From Rhexocercosporidium sp. MPI-PUGE-AT-0058 (lineage: Eukaryota; Ascomycota; Leotiomycetes; Helotiales), in the NCBI GenBank assembly GCA_020746875.1, contig JAGTJL010000001.1, positions 1,984,001 to 2,048,000 on the forward strand: a stretch of 64,000 nucleotides of DNA, given 5' to 3'. Below, one piece after another: positions 43,763 through 55,451 of the stretch. Each line of letters begins with the position of its first letter. Position 1 is the first letter of the stretch. Position numbers and translations under genes: made by a program. Below the pieces are notes generated by a model, which worked only from the letters and a program-made list of their open reading frames with translations, was not told where the DNA came from and ran no database searches.

Positions 43763-46700
43763 ATGAGGGGCCGCAGTTTAATAAAGGTTTTTATTTCCTC
43801 AACTACTGGTGAATTCGATACTGATTGTACGTAGGAGACGGGAAACCCATCTCTTTGTGCCTTTTGCGCTCACAGACTGGGTCAAGCTCGACAACCTTCC
43901 CACATCCAACGCCGATTCCTCCAATCCTCTCGACCGGTATCGAAGCCTCCGGCAGAGGCCACTGCTCTGCGAGACGACAATGGAAATCGAGGACATCAGC
44001 CATCATGGGGCCGACCTGCGGGGGGTTTAGGACCAACTGCGAGCTGGGGGCGCTCAGGTCTTGGGGGAGGAATACCCTCAGCAGGACCAAGTTGGGGGAG
44101 AGGTGGAGGGAATTCAATACCTGGAGTAGGACTAACTTCAACACCGAAACCTGTGCGCGAGAAAGCGATTGAGCCCGGGCTTTCGGGTTCGCAAGTGGCA
44201 AGCTATGAAGCTACACCCCAACAGCTGCACCTCCAGAGTTCAACGCCACCTTCAGAGCAGCATGTTGAGAGACCGAACAAAAGTCAGGGGACAGATACCA
44301 CTTTTCAGCCAGAGCCTCTGAAATCATGCGTCGAACCTCACGACCTCGATCCCCATGAAAAACGAGCGCGAGAGATGATGCTTTCGAGGGAAGCACACGC
44401 AGCAGAAAGGCGAGTTACCCAGGGCAGAGGAGCTGGACCAGAAACTTCTCGTGCTGGAAGATTAGTGCCGCGAACAGAGGCAGAGAGAATACAAGCAGCA
44501 CATAGGGAGATTGCAAGACGAAAAGCGCTGGAGACCCACGAAGCAAACCGAGCGCATCTAGACGGGGTCAGAAATGGGACGGCGAAACCACGGATACGGC
44601 ACATGCTGGGCGATTCTGACTGGCAGCATTTACCATCAACTGAAGGGGATCGGTCGAACTGGGGTCAATTAAAGTCGCAGAGGGATTCTGCGACAGCACG
44701 GGCTGCTGAAGAGCAACGAGAACGGCCTGGGGGAAACAGCTTCGCTGCAGAAAGGTCGGAGAGAGAAGAGCAGGCAAGATATGGAAGATATACCCCAATT
44801 TCTTCCGGGCCAGAAGGGCGAGATCCTTCAAGAAGACCTTCGTACAGAATACCTTCGCAGTCAATCGGGGTGCGGCCCACCAGCTTCTCTAGCCCTGTCT
44901 CCGAAAAGTCTCCCCTGCTCGAAGCAGTGCAAAAGCAGAGTGGCCTAGGCTCCTCATCACATTCTAGCGCGAGGGTCGCTTTTAAGCCTATGGCTCCAGT
45001 TGTGGAGAAAAATACAGGCCCTGGGTTTGAGAGAAACTCCAGACCTGTCGACGAAGCCGTGAAAAAGGCAGAGGATCCCGAAGAAGATGAGGAGAGTAGT
45101 TCACGGCCAGCACGGGAACGGAAACGAAAAGGCCGTGGACGACAAGCCGCTGAGCCAAGTTACGAAGACGTGCCAAAAGGTAAAGGCAGAGACAAGGCCA
45201 GGAGACGCGAGCAGTTTGTCAATCATGAAGAAGACGAGGCGGATTTGGATGCTGCTATTGCACGGGCTGAAGAAAAAGCGCAGCGAAAACGTGAGAAGGC
45301 CGAGAAAAAAGCTGCAAAAGCTGCCGCTCCATCTCCAATCCTTTTACCCGAGTATATCAGTGTATCGAATCTTGCGGTGGCACTAAAAGTCAGGTTTGAG
45401 GAGTTTGTCTACAAGATGGGGGAACTTGGGTTTGAGGAAACAGGCCACGATCACATTTTGAATGCCGAAAATGCGGGCCTCATTGCCCAGGAGTATAACT
45501 TTGAGCCGATCATCGACCGAGGAGAGTCTGAAGATTTAAGAGCGAGGGAACCAGCTGCTGATCCATCGTCATTACCCCAAAGATCTCCTGTAGTGACGAT
45601 CATGGGTCACGTTGATCATGGGAAGACAACTCTGCTGGATTACCTTCGGAAGTCCTCTGTTGCTGCTACGGAACACGGCGGAATTACACAGCATATTGGA
45701 GCTTTCTCGGTACCTATGCCATCAGGGAAAGTCATCACATTCTTGGATACACCTGGACATGCTGCTTTCCTTAGCATGCGTCAGCGAGGTGCAAATGTTA
45801 CCGACATCGTTATTTTGGTAGTTGCTGCAGATGATAGTGTCAAGCCGCAGACTATTGAAGCCATCAATCACGCCAAGGCTGCAAAGGTGCCAATGATTGT
45901 GGCTATCAACAAAATCGACAAAGAGGATTCAAATATCGATCGTGTCAAGCAGGATCTTGCCCGACATGGCGTTGATGTCGAGGACTTTGGTGGTGACACT
46001 CAGGTTGTTTGTGTCAGCGGAAAGACTGGCCAGGGTATGGGGGAGCTGGAAGAAGCAGCTATCACTTTGTCCGAAATCCTCGATATGCGAGCTGAGACGG
46101 ATGGACAAGCAGAAGGCTGGGTTTTGGAAGCAAGTATCAAGTCAATGGGCAAAGTAGCTACTGTGCTTGTCCGAAGAGGTACAATGCGACCAGGAGATTT
46201 CATTGTTGCAGGCAAGACCTGGGCAAGGATTCGCTGTCTTCGCAATGAAGCAGGTGTTGAGATCGATGAAGCCGGTCCAGGAATGCCTGTTGAAATTGAT
46301 GGCTGGAGAGATCAGCCACTTGCCGGTGACGAAGTTTTGCAAGCTTCTGATGAAAGTAGGGCCAAGAGTGTTGTGGACTACAGACTTGAGAAGGACGAGC
46401 GAGACAAAATGGCTGAAGATATGGAAGCCATCAACGAAAACCGCAAAGCTGAGCAGGAGAAGCGTGAGCGCGAGAAGGCAGAAGCGGCCGCTCTTGAAGC
46501 TGCAAAAAATACCGACGAAGCACTTCCCGAGACTGGCAAGGACAATAAACCAACTGGACCGAAGGAAATCTACTTTATCATCAAAGGAGATGTCAGTGGG
46601 TCTGTTGAGGCTGTTCTTGACAGCATTTCCGCTCTGGGCAATAAGGAGGTACAGCCTCATATCCTTCGGTACGGTGTTGGACAACTTTCCGAATTCGATG

Positions 46701-47229
46701 TTGAGCATGCCGCTGGAGCTAAGGGATTGCTAATCAATTTCAATACACCGATCGAGCCTAATATTGCGAGATTAGCTGAACAGTCCAAGGTCAGCATCAT
46801 TAATCACAACATTATCTATCGGTTGGTAGACGACGTGAAGGCGGAACTGAGCAAACATCTTCCACCACTGGTCACTCAACGTGTGTTGGGTGAAGCCGAG
46901 GTTGCTCACATATTTGAGATCAATGTTAAGGGACGACAGCACAAGGCAATTGCCGGGTGTAAAGTAAGGAATGGTACTATTTCTAAGACTGGTAAGGTGA
47001 GGGTGCTGAGGAAGGGCGAGAAGGTTTTTGATGGTGAGTTACTCTATCCCATGTCTAAATTTTTGCTAACATTCTAGGTACACTGGCCTCATTGAAGAAT
47101 GTCAAGAAAGATGTTCAAGAGATGAAGAAGGGTAGTGAGTGTGGAATGGGTTTTAGTGAGTGGTTTGATTTCCGTGTCGGAGATCAAGTCCAGTCATATG
47201 AGGAGAAGGAAGAGAAAAGATACCTGTAG
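43763..47229 (+). CDS. Mitochondrial translation initiation factor IF-2
   Basis: Three exons: 43763-43786 (only 8 codons, MRGRSLIK), 43835-47033 and 47078-47229, giving 1124 residues. This is longer than yeast Ifm1 (676) or human MTIF2 (727), the extra length being at the N-terminus. A basic presequence (ETGNPSLCAFCAHRLGQARQ, QRRFLQSS) suits mitochondrial import. A low-complexity region with three WGR motifs and charged repeats follows. The GTPase domain starts near residue 600: G1 GHVDHGKT, G2 GGITQHIGAF, G3 DTPGHAAF, G4 NKID, G5 SGKTG. Domains II to IV follow, with the tail AGCKVRNGTISKTGKVRVLR. It brings fMet-tRNA to the mitochondrial small ribosomal subunit. The tiny first exon was chosen because the frame before 43835 is closed by TAG within the acceptor. 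Confidence 0.94.
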
Positions 47230-47467
47230 ATTATGTACACGTAGATGGGAATGCATGGTGGGGGCGTTCTTACATGTAATTTCTAGTCTTGTATTGTCTA
47301 CGATACACCACTCCAATGCACGGAATCCAAACACATCCAAGAGGGACTAGACATCCACGTGACTACGCCTTTGTGAAGACATTTGGATGAGTTCCCTGTC
47401 CACCCACTTTCGTAGTACTTCTCTCATTTTTCTCTTCATCAATTAATCTCGTATAGAGTCGGGCCAA
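47230..47467. other. Short intergenic region
   Basis: 3' flank of mtIF2 and promoter of the dehydrogenase gene; no other feature. Confidence 0.35.
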
Positions 47468-48588
47468 ATGGATGCATCCAAACCCCTTCACATCGTCCGC
47501 CTAGACGGAATTCACACTCCCGATCCAATATTCAGCCCCTCCTTCACACACACCTATGTCAGCTACCCTTCAGTACCATTCGCAACGCCCACAGTAATCC
47601 AACATCTCACCTCTCCCAAACCAGCCAACATCGCCGTCACAACCCGAATTCCCATCACAGAAGAAACATTGAAAGCATGTCCGGAGCTCAGACTCATCGC
47701 CGTGCTAGCCATCGGCACCGATATGATCGATCTTGCCGCTTGCAAGAAATACGGCGTTACAGTGTGTAATGTGCCTGCTGCGAGTAATGAGAGTGTGGCT
47801 GAACATGCTATTGCGCTGTTCTTTGCTGCGAGGAGGAAGGTAGTTAGATTGCATGGGTTGACGGTTGGGGGTGAGGAGTGGGGGAAGACGGGGAGCTTGA
47901 AGGCGGAATTTGGGGAGTGTCCTGGGACTTGTAAGGAGGAGGTTGTTGGGATTTTTGGGGGGGGTGAACTTGGTGAGTTGCTTCAAATTGCCTGGTCTCT
48001 CTCTCGGAAGCTTTTGTGGGTTCTGGACTGGGAATTGCTTCCTGGTGGTCTTCAAAAAAACTCGGCTGACAAAACGCAGGGAACAGAGTAGCAACCATAT
48101 GCCGAGCTCTGGGCTCCAAAGTCCAATTTGCAGAACGCAAAAATAGTTCTACAGTCAGAGAGGGTCGCATCTCGTTCACCGAGTGTCTCATGACCAGCAC
48201 GACTATCTTTCTGACGCTCCCACTCTCGCCAGAATCACTAAACTTGATCTCGACTCCGGAGTTCGCACTCATGCGTGAAGATTCCCTGCTCATCAATGTT
48301 GCACGTGGAGGTATTGTCGACGAGACTGCTCTCGTGGAAGCATTAAAGGATAAGAAGATACATGCAGCGGCTACGGACGTCTACATTGAGGAGCCAGCAG
48401 GAATGGATAATGTACTCGTTAAAACGGCGAATCAATGGAGAAAAGAGGGGAATGAACTTGATGGGAGGTTGATTTTGAGTCCGCATATTGCGTGGTGGGC
48501 GAAGAGCAGTATTGAAAAATTGAGGAGGACGGTGGGGGAGAATATCGAGGAGTGGGCGAGAGGGGAGCCAAAGAACTTGGTATTGTGA
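47468..48588 (+). CDS. D-isomer-specific 2-hydroxyacid dehydrogenase
   Basis: Two exons, 47468-47972 and 48080-48588 (107-base intron, GTGAGT donor, GCAG acceptor), give 337 residues, normal for the family. The substrate-domain strand ELRLIAVLAIGTDMIDLAAC and the motif VCNVPAASNESVAEHAIALF are typical. The NAD(P)-binding loop reads VGIFGGGELGNRVA. Catalytic residues are all present: Arg in INVARGGIVDETALVEAL, Glu in DVYIEEPAG and His in LILSPHIAWW. It would reduce a 2-keto acid (glyoxylate, hydroxypyruvate or similar) to the D-hydroxyacid in the cytosol; the exact substrate is not evident. There is no targeting signal. Confidence 0.93.
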
Positions 48589-49306
48589 AGTGTGATCGGG
48601 AAATTATAGAGTGGCGATTCTCTAAAAGTTGAGTAGACCGAAAGAAAGAGACTTGATGGATTTGCAGACTTTTCCTCATGGTTCGAGAAAATGATATGGT
48701 CATCACTTGCAGCAATCTCACAATCATTCCAGACATTGCACTAATCTGATGACTAGTGGAGTAAAGTTCCTCATCATATTATGCTTTATTTTATCTACGA
48801 AGTAAATCTTGGTCATTCATAGAAGACATAATTTTAATGTTCAAGTGTCATGTTGGACCACCAATCTGGATTTTACGTCGGCACTTGACAATTCAGGAGC
48901 CAACGAAGCCATAACATAACGTCTGATTAGCAGAGCACATTATAAGATAATTTATCTACACGGAGCCCATCTAAAGTTCTATGCATTTGTCGAGGAAGGG
49001 CTTGAAGTCTTCCAGTGATGAAGTGTTCACATGTACCAGAAAACGTGACCTGTCTCACCCCCACTCTCTAAATCGACCATGCACAACATAGCCCCAGGGT
49101 CCGTCGCACGCTTACGCAATAGTCTGCCTCATTCTAGGGCTCGCCAGCCAAAATACGGCTTCAATTGGGTCGCTTAGCAAAGCTAAGAGGGAGCGGGGTG
49201 AAAAGATCACGAAAACTTGCCACACAAAGGCCGCATTTTGTTAGTTCTTTCATATAACTAAATAAGCCAAAACGGCCATCGTCAGCAGCTCAAGCAGCTG
49301 TTTCAC
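48589..49306. other. Intergenic region, nothing recognised
   Basis: 3' flank of the dehydrogenase and 5' flank of tRNA-Lys; no coding sense seen. Confidence 0.4.
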
Positions 49307-49457
49307 GCCCGGCTGGCACAATTGGTTAGCGCGTGTAAGTATCCCCAGATACTGTTCTCCTTAAATATCATTGACTGACAATTTCAATAGGGGCCTTTTA
49401 AGAAGTAATTCTTCAGTAATAAGCCCAAGGTTGAGAGTTCGAGCCTCTCGTCGGGCG
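49307..49457 (+). tRNA. tRNA-Lys(TTT) with canonical intron plus an extra GT-AG intron-like insertion
   Basis: The acceptor stem GCCCGGC pairs with GTCGGGC (49450-49456; discriminator G). The T arm GAGAG-TTCGAGC-CTCTC is perfect and the 5-base variable loop is AGGTT. The D arm GCAC...GCGC has one A-C mismatch. The sequence between position 26 and the anticodon stem is interrupted by 56 bases (49335-49390) that begin GTAAGT and end CAATAG. Without it, stem T-GGGC (49334, 49391-49394) pairs exactly with GCCCA (49423-49427). The loop CTTTTA...A then puts anticodon TTT at 49397-49399. A normal 21-base intron (49401-49421) follows position 37. A T5 terminator lies near 49469. It is either a two-intron tRNA gene or an interrupted relic. 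Confidence 0.75.
49335..49390 (+). other. Spliceosomal-intron-like insertion inside the tRNA-Lys gene
   Basis: The 56 bases show donor GTAAGT, branch-like CTGAC (in TTGACTGACAAT, about 14 bases before the end) and acceptor CAATAG, matching the protein-gene introns of this window. An inverted repeat AGTATC-CCCA-GATACT (49338-49353) could form a hairpin that covers part of the donor. Confidence 0.6.
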
Positions 49458-51025
49458 CAGACATTGTCTTTTTGCGTAATTACAAGGTCTAGTTATTTTT
49501 TTTTCTTTTTTGCAAATGTGGATTTTCGGATTTGAAATAATTATTTTCCCTCTTACATCTCGTGACTATTACCTCCTTATCCCGCCTTTATATTATGTCC
49601 TGTATCTAGTGTAAATCCTCGTCTACATTCAATAGATTTGTATTTTAGACCAAGTTTGGAGGTTTCGTGAGACCACAATATGCTTTATAGGTTGATGATA
49701 TGCATGTAGGAATAAACATGTGATCGATCTTGAATGACAGATCAGACTTAGGACTTGTACATCTACTTTGCTGAACTGATAAGAATATAAGTAAAAAATA
49801 CTTGATTCACATGTAAGAGGGATATTAGACGTGCAAGAGCAGAACAAGAGGACTGACTGGTCAATCACTTCGCCCTGCCCAGGCCTTAACCTTAGATACA
49901 GCTTTCTCTGGCTATTGGCGAGGATAGCACCCTTGAAACTCGTCTATTCAGTCTTATGTAAGTTTTAAGAATTCTTAGCAACATGCCGTTGGAGCAAGGA
50001 GGCTTTTCTAAGGTGTATGTTATGAGTCGCGTTTTGACTTGAAAATGGGCAGACTGGGCTTTGCATTCAAATAACGCCGGAATGCTCATAACAAGATCTC
50101 TTGAGAAGATCTCAATTTAATAGAGTCCATCCTTAAAGCCCATAGAATAGTCTGCAATGCAATACTTGGTAACTATATTCTATATTTGATAATACCCCTT
50201 CCACACGGAAGTCCCTCGTATAACTTCAAAATTGCGAGACAATCAATTATCAGTTAGTTCGTCACTCGTTTTAGTGTTATAGCAGCACCGAATAATAATT
50301 ATCCTAGAAAGTCGTAGATCTAAAATCGTGAACAAGCCCGTACAGAGTGGCGTAGAGTGAGTTGGATTGTTCGATCACGGGTGCGGTTGCCATTATGGAG
50401 TTGCTAAGCGGCGAACGTCGTTTGTTGTGTTTTGATATTGAATTTGTTTCGGGATTTTGGGTGAGAGGCTGAGATGGGATTGGGCTTTGAAGTTTGGAGG
50501 TGTGGAGGAATTGATTGGAGATATAAGGGAGGGGGATAATATGAAATAGACGGTGAATGGAACAAGGCAGTTTTTGTTTTTATTTTCGTTTCAATGAATA
50601 CACGGACGTGTTCTGAGCAATTCTACTTTTTTTTGAGAAGGCCGCAGCGCTGTCACTAAACATTTCAATTTGATGGTGGTACAGCATCAGCTCCTTTGGT
50701 ATGTTATGGAGAGCAAGGCATGTGCACTTGATCTCGAAGGCATTTACTAATTTAAGAAGATATTATAGAAAGGAAAAGCTCGATCCCTGCATGTAGCGAG
50801 AGAATACATTTCATTATTAGATGTGCTCGTTTACAGATGTGATACTGGTTTGAGGTGAAGTAAACAAAACCTAGGCAGCATTCACATCAGCACTTCAGCA
50901 CCCAAAGCGCCTCGCGCGTGAACGCCGAACGCCTGACCCGTTTCCAACTTGGGTACTCCAAGCCGTTTTATGCATATTTCTTTCACCCCTCCCAACCATG
51001 ATAAAATTGATCTAACTGCCATACC
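49458..51025. other. Intergenic region, nothing recognised
   Basis: Very AT-rich, with poly-T runs near 49496-49515. No coding sense or further tRNA recognised. Confidence 0.45.
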
Positions 51026-52505
51026 TTATTTCCAAATCGGACTCTCCTTTGCCTTCTTGAACAAATCACTCAACCCCCTCCTTCGCCTTCCAACACCATC
51101 ATTCTTAATCTCTCGTCCCCATTCGTCAACGCCATTCGTCGTGCCGATCTCCACTAATCCACTGAGGACACTGGGACTCATGGGCCCCAGGGGTGGGAGA
51201 GGTTTATCTTTGGACTTTGTCTCTAGGCTGGGGTTGCGGAGGTGGGGTGTTGATGCCGCTGGTGTTAGGCGGTGGGTGGTGTTGTGGGGCAGTACTTCTC
51301 TATGTGTTAAGAGAGGGGGTGGGCGAGCTGGGGCCTGGAAGCCAGGAGAGCGGAAGGGGGAGAGGAGCTGTGATGCTGGTTGTATCTGAGGTTGTTGTTG
51401 TACTTGGGGTTGGGTCTGAAACTGAGACGTCCGTGGTGTGGTAGGTGGAGATGGTGGGCGGCGGTAGTAAGTCGGTGGCTGTAGCCCCTGACTCTGGACT
51501 GGGAAGCTGCGGTGTGTTGAAGAGTTGTTGAAAGGACTCGGCATCAATTCCGTCTGCGCAGGAGCTGACAGAGGCGTCGGAGGCCACAGCGAAGAGTGCA
51601 TTTCTGGATACGGAGGAGGTGGTCTTTCCGGTGCACTGTGTGACCTATTCTTGATTGGTCTGGGTGTTACGATCAGCTCGTCGATCGTGGCATTGAAAGC
51701 TGAGAGTGGTGTTGCATCATTGGCATCCTGGTTGCGTTTTGGTCGGGTGCGAGAGACGGGCGACGAGGGTGCTGTTCTTGCACGGGATCTTCTTTTGCAA
51801 TGCTCGATTTTGAGCTGGAGTTGGGAGTTTTGCTCCATTAGTGATCTGGCTGCTTCTTCTGCTGCCACGGCGCGGGAGAGGAGTTTGCGGTTGCTGTCTT
51901 CGATTGCGGCGATGGTTTCATCGACCACTTTTATGACGGCTCGTGCCTAGGATATTTGTCAGTGACGGCAGAGGATTGAAGGAAAGGTGACATACGCTCA
52001 AATCGGAGGTTTGAAATTCCATACTTGAAGGAGATATGTAGACCATCTTGTTGGAGCAAGGTGGTGCAGATCGTCTAGATTGTCTCGTGACAATTGCTGT
52101 ATCCTCGAGCTCGGCCATAAATGAGGAATTGGTTGAGGAATTAGGCGAGTCATAGGAGTTAGAAGAGTACATCTCGAAAACAGATTCGACAGAAGACGAT
52201 GGCGTCCGGCCTCCACCCGATTGTTCCCATGCTGTTTGCTCCCAATCGGTTCGATTCGAGCCATAATCCCAGCGCTCGGTATCACGCGCAGCGAGTAATT
52301 TCAAGCTCGGAGTTTGTCTTACTCCTCCTGCTCGCTTAGATCTGCGTATCGATATCTGAACCGGTTTCAAAAACTCCGTTGATGTTGCTTTTCCTAGTTG
52401 TGTTGAGCCTCGAATATCCATATTTCTCTGAGGAAAGTGGTCGGATTGCCATTGAGAGACGACATGAGGCATTGCGACTGGGGTTCCGGAGTTTGGCGAA
52501 TTCAT
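51026..52505 (-). CDS. Hypothetical protein with short coiled coil and proline-rich C-terminal half
   Basis: Two exons on the complement, 51996-52505 and 51026-51946 (intron GTATGT, branch CTGAC, acceptor TAG, phase 0), give 476 residues. The start is the ATG giving MNSPNSGTPVAMPHVVSQWQ; the frame extends upstream but without ATG. The N-terminal part is Ser-rich and basic (SIRRSKRAGGVRQTPSLKLL). Across the junction a helical coiled coil follows: VVDETIAAIEDSNRKLLSRA, then EEAARSLMEQNSQLQLKIE. The rest is Pro/Ser/Gln-rich, with likely SH3- or WW-type ligands (PERPPPPYPEM, YYRRPPSPPTTP). It ends in a short conserved-looking motif (GRRRRGLSDLFKKAKESPIWK). No domain is recognised. A cytoskeletal or signalling adaptor is possible but unproven. 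Confidence 0.75.
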
Positions 52506-54467
52506 TGGACATGGGTGATTCAAGACGATGGACGTCTTATTCCTCAATTAAATTCCAGAATCATGAAAATCGTCGTTCTAGCAAGCGAGTGTGATGAGAT
52601 TAACCCTAGCTGAATTATCACATTTGAAGTATCCCTCAAATGGAAATATCCGTCGGATGTCGAAGCTGCAAGGCAAGCTAAAAAACAACAAGGAGAATAG
52701 GAAAGAACTAAAAATGGGTGCGGGAGCAGAATATATGAGAAAAGGGAAGAGCAAGTGTAAGCGGAAATCTACTTTCGGTCTCCGCAGTCTCCCTCCCTGC
52801 ACTGTGACTTGTGCAATGCGGCGCTGGTCCCAACCCAACGGGACGTTTCATTCCAAGCGGTGCCATTCGATCGAGAGATCAGCCGGAGCATACTTTGCAG
52901 TGCATTGAGGAGATGCGAGGAAGCGCATTGGATAGGACGGTGGTCGCGTCAATGGGCTTGTCGCGCGTGAGACGCCATAGATTCTCGTCTGGAACCGCCC
53001 TGGGTTTCCAACTGGTCCCCTGCATGCGGCCCTGTGGTGTTATCACATCATCTGGAGGTGCGCCACAACGCCGCAGCCGTACTTTGTGCTCGTATTTGTG
53101 CTTGATGCGCAGGTGGTGTGGTTGTGGATGTGGAGATTTGCTGACGAGAGGGAGAGACTTGATTGTGGTGGGTGAGAAGAAGCGGTGGGAAGTGCTGGGG
53201 CGATCTTCGAAGGTATGAATCCAGGTACACGCGCCTTGGAAGCTAACCGAGGCTGCTTAACAGATACATTGATGGAGATTTCTGGACGGAATACAAAAGA
53301 AGTCTAACTGGTAGCAAGTTGCATATGAAACATTCTTAAACGATAGTTCGGTGAAGGATGCCTTGTGTAAGGTGGAATGGTCGTGAGACGGGTTGTGGTT
53401 GGGAGGTGGTAGACCTCTACACACCAATCGACTATTCTCGCTTACCCTTCGCGGGATAACAGACCAACCAGCCTTCTTTTGCGGACCGACTATATTCAAA
53501 GATGACTGCAAAAGGCTTGGTCTGACTACAAAGTGATGACATGATGCTCGTGAGGTATTGACGGGGTTGTAGCCTCAGAAATCCTGGTGATCAAGTACGG
53601 TAGTGGGAACTCCGAGGCTTGAAAGTAAACAGTGTGTCGTCGAATGATGACTTATTAATAGAAAATCTACGACTCAAAAGTCTTTCAGATGCGTCAAAGC
53701 TAAGGTATCCTTTCTTTTAGAAATGGAAACGGTAGACCATTTTCTAATTGACACCTGGGACCCACACGATTGGAATTTCCCTACATCATACTTTCTTAAG
53801 TCTGGATGTGTATTAAGAGCTTTTATATTTTCTCGTCAACATGTAGATGATAACATTAGGCTGGAAATTGAAAATTGGCCGTCTTGCTACGAGCATGAAC
53901 AGTTCAACATCCTAATTCACCTCACGCGTCGGGACTACAGGTGTCAACAAAGAGAGATACTTTCACGTGACTCTACACTTTCTAGATTTTTACTCGTACA
54001 TGACCTTGCACTGACGCGCGCGGCAATCCAGAGCCTGTCGGAAAGTCTTCCCAAAAGCCAACAATGATCGAACCAATCCCGTTTCTCGAAAGCCCAGTGC
54101 CGTGTTCTCGGCGTGCACCTTCCCTGTACCTAAGCGCCAAGTCCCAAAATTAAGGTTAAAAATTAGACGCCTGATTCCTGATTGGCGCTCTCGCCTTCCA
54201 CCAAAACACCAAACATCTCGGGAAATGACAAGGACCATACCACAAGTCAACTACAGCCTCACATACTAGTAGCGACTCTGCCTTGCGTCTTACCTATCTG
54301 CACTCACGCTACGCCTCAAGCGCGACCGCAGACGCAAACGTACACGCAAACGCAACCGCTGGCTAAGTCCAGCTCTTACGAGGCGCATAAGCTTAAGCTT
54401 ACTGGAGACAAGAGGTAGCGAATCGAGACGGACAGGCGGACGGGTCTTGTACAAGGCTACAGGCAGA
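52506..54467. other. Intergenic region, no supported gene
   Basis: A plus-strand ATG frame of 114 codons at 53723-54067 is present, without motifs, signal peptide or neighbours; it is not called. The remainder holds the upstream regions of the flanking divergent genes. Confidence 0.45.
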
Positions 54468-55451
54468 ATGGATAGACCCAGTGGGAGGGATAGAGACAGG
54501 GAGAGGGAAAAGGAAAGGGACAGGAGGGAGAAGAGCCGCTCAGTATCCTACGATTCGGAAGAAGAGCGACGTCGCCGAAGACGTAGAGAGAAGAGAGAAA
54601 AAGTTGTTGGGGATGCGCGGGGACGGGACGACGGTGGCGAAAGTGGGAGGGATAGGGACAGACATGATGGGGAGAGAGAGAGGGAACGCAAACGACGCCG
54701 GACTCGATCGAGATCACGAAGCCCACACGAATCATCGTCTAGAAGAAGTGATCGCGAATCGAAGCACAGAAGCACGAGAGAGAGGTCCCCGTATCGCAGT
54801 AGCAGCGGCAGAGATAAAGATAGAGAAGGCTCTGCGACACAAGGACAAGGACAGGTTAGTCGTAAGGCTAAAGGGCCATTGCCGTCACAAGCTTCGTCCT
54901 TCCAGGCGAATGGGGGGCCGGAGATTGTAGGTGCAGGTGCGGTGGTGGTCGCAGAGGAGAAGGACAAGCAGAAACCCAATTTCGCAGCTACAGGCTTGTT
55001 AGCAGCGGCGTCGAACTCGGTCACACAAGCGGATGGGACGGCCATCGCGCTCAAGTACCACGAGCCAGCCGAAGCACGCAAACCGCCGGCGCGCGACGAC
55101 TGGAAGCTCTTCGTTTTCAAAGGCTCTGAGATCCTGGAGACCATCGATCTCAGTCTACGGAGTTGCTGGTTGGTGGGGAGAGAGGTCGCAGTGGTTGATT
55201 TACCGGCTGAGCATCCGAGTGTGAGTAAACAGCATGCGGTTATTCAGTTTAGGTACATTGAGAAGAAGAATGAGTTTGGGGATAAGATGGGCAGGGTTAG
55301 GCCGTATTTGATTGATTTAGATTCGGCGAATGGGACGGTGCTAAATAAAGAGGGGGTGCCATCAAGTAGGTATCTGGAATTGAGGGACAAGGATATGATT
55401 CAGTTTGGGCACAGTACGAGGGAGTACGTACTCATGCTGTCGAAGAGTTGA
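54468..55451 (+). CDS. FHA-domain RNA-processing factor (SNIP1/Pml1-like)
   Basis: Single exon of 327 residues from the ATG giving MDRPSGRDRDREREKERDRR; a longer frame upstream has no ATG. Residues 1 to about 120 are RS/RD/RE-rich, like splicing factors. A linker rich in Ala/Gly/Pro leads to KYHEPAEARKPPARDDWKLF and then a FHA domain at about residues 220-325. Phosphopeptide-binding signatures are LVGREVAVVDLP, HPSVSKQHAVIQFRY and LDSANGTVLN, and the end is STREYVLMLSK. This is the standard layout of SNIP1 (animals), DDL (plants) and Pml1 of the yeast RES complex. It is expected to act in the nucleus in pre-mRNA splicing and retention. Confidence 0.93.
   Translation: MDRPSGRDRDREREKERDRREKSRSVSYDSEEERRRRRRREKREKVVGDARGRDDGGESGRDRDRHDGERERERKRRRTRSRSRSPHESSSRRSDRESKHRSTRERSPYRSSSGRDKDREGSATQGQGQVSRKAKGPLPSQASSFQANGGPEIVGAGAVVVAEEKDKQKPNFAATGLLAAASNSVTQADGTAIALKYHEPAEARKPPARDDWKLFVFKGSEILETIDLSLRSCWLVGREVAVVDLPAEHPSVSKQHAVIQFRYIEKKNEFGDKMGRVRPYLIDLDSANGTVLNKEGVPSSRYLELRDKDMIQFGHSTREYVLMLSKS

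Noticed and set aside
53723..54067. Plus-strand ATG frame of 114 codons
   Set aside because: No motif or splice pattern; composition close to the surrounding non-coding DNA.
54548..55144. 198-codon minus-strand frame opposite the FHA gene
   Set aside because: Mirror of the Arg/Ser/Asp-rich repeats in the real plus-strand protein.
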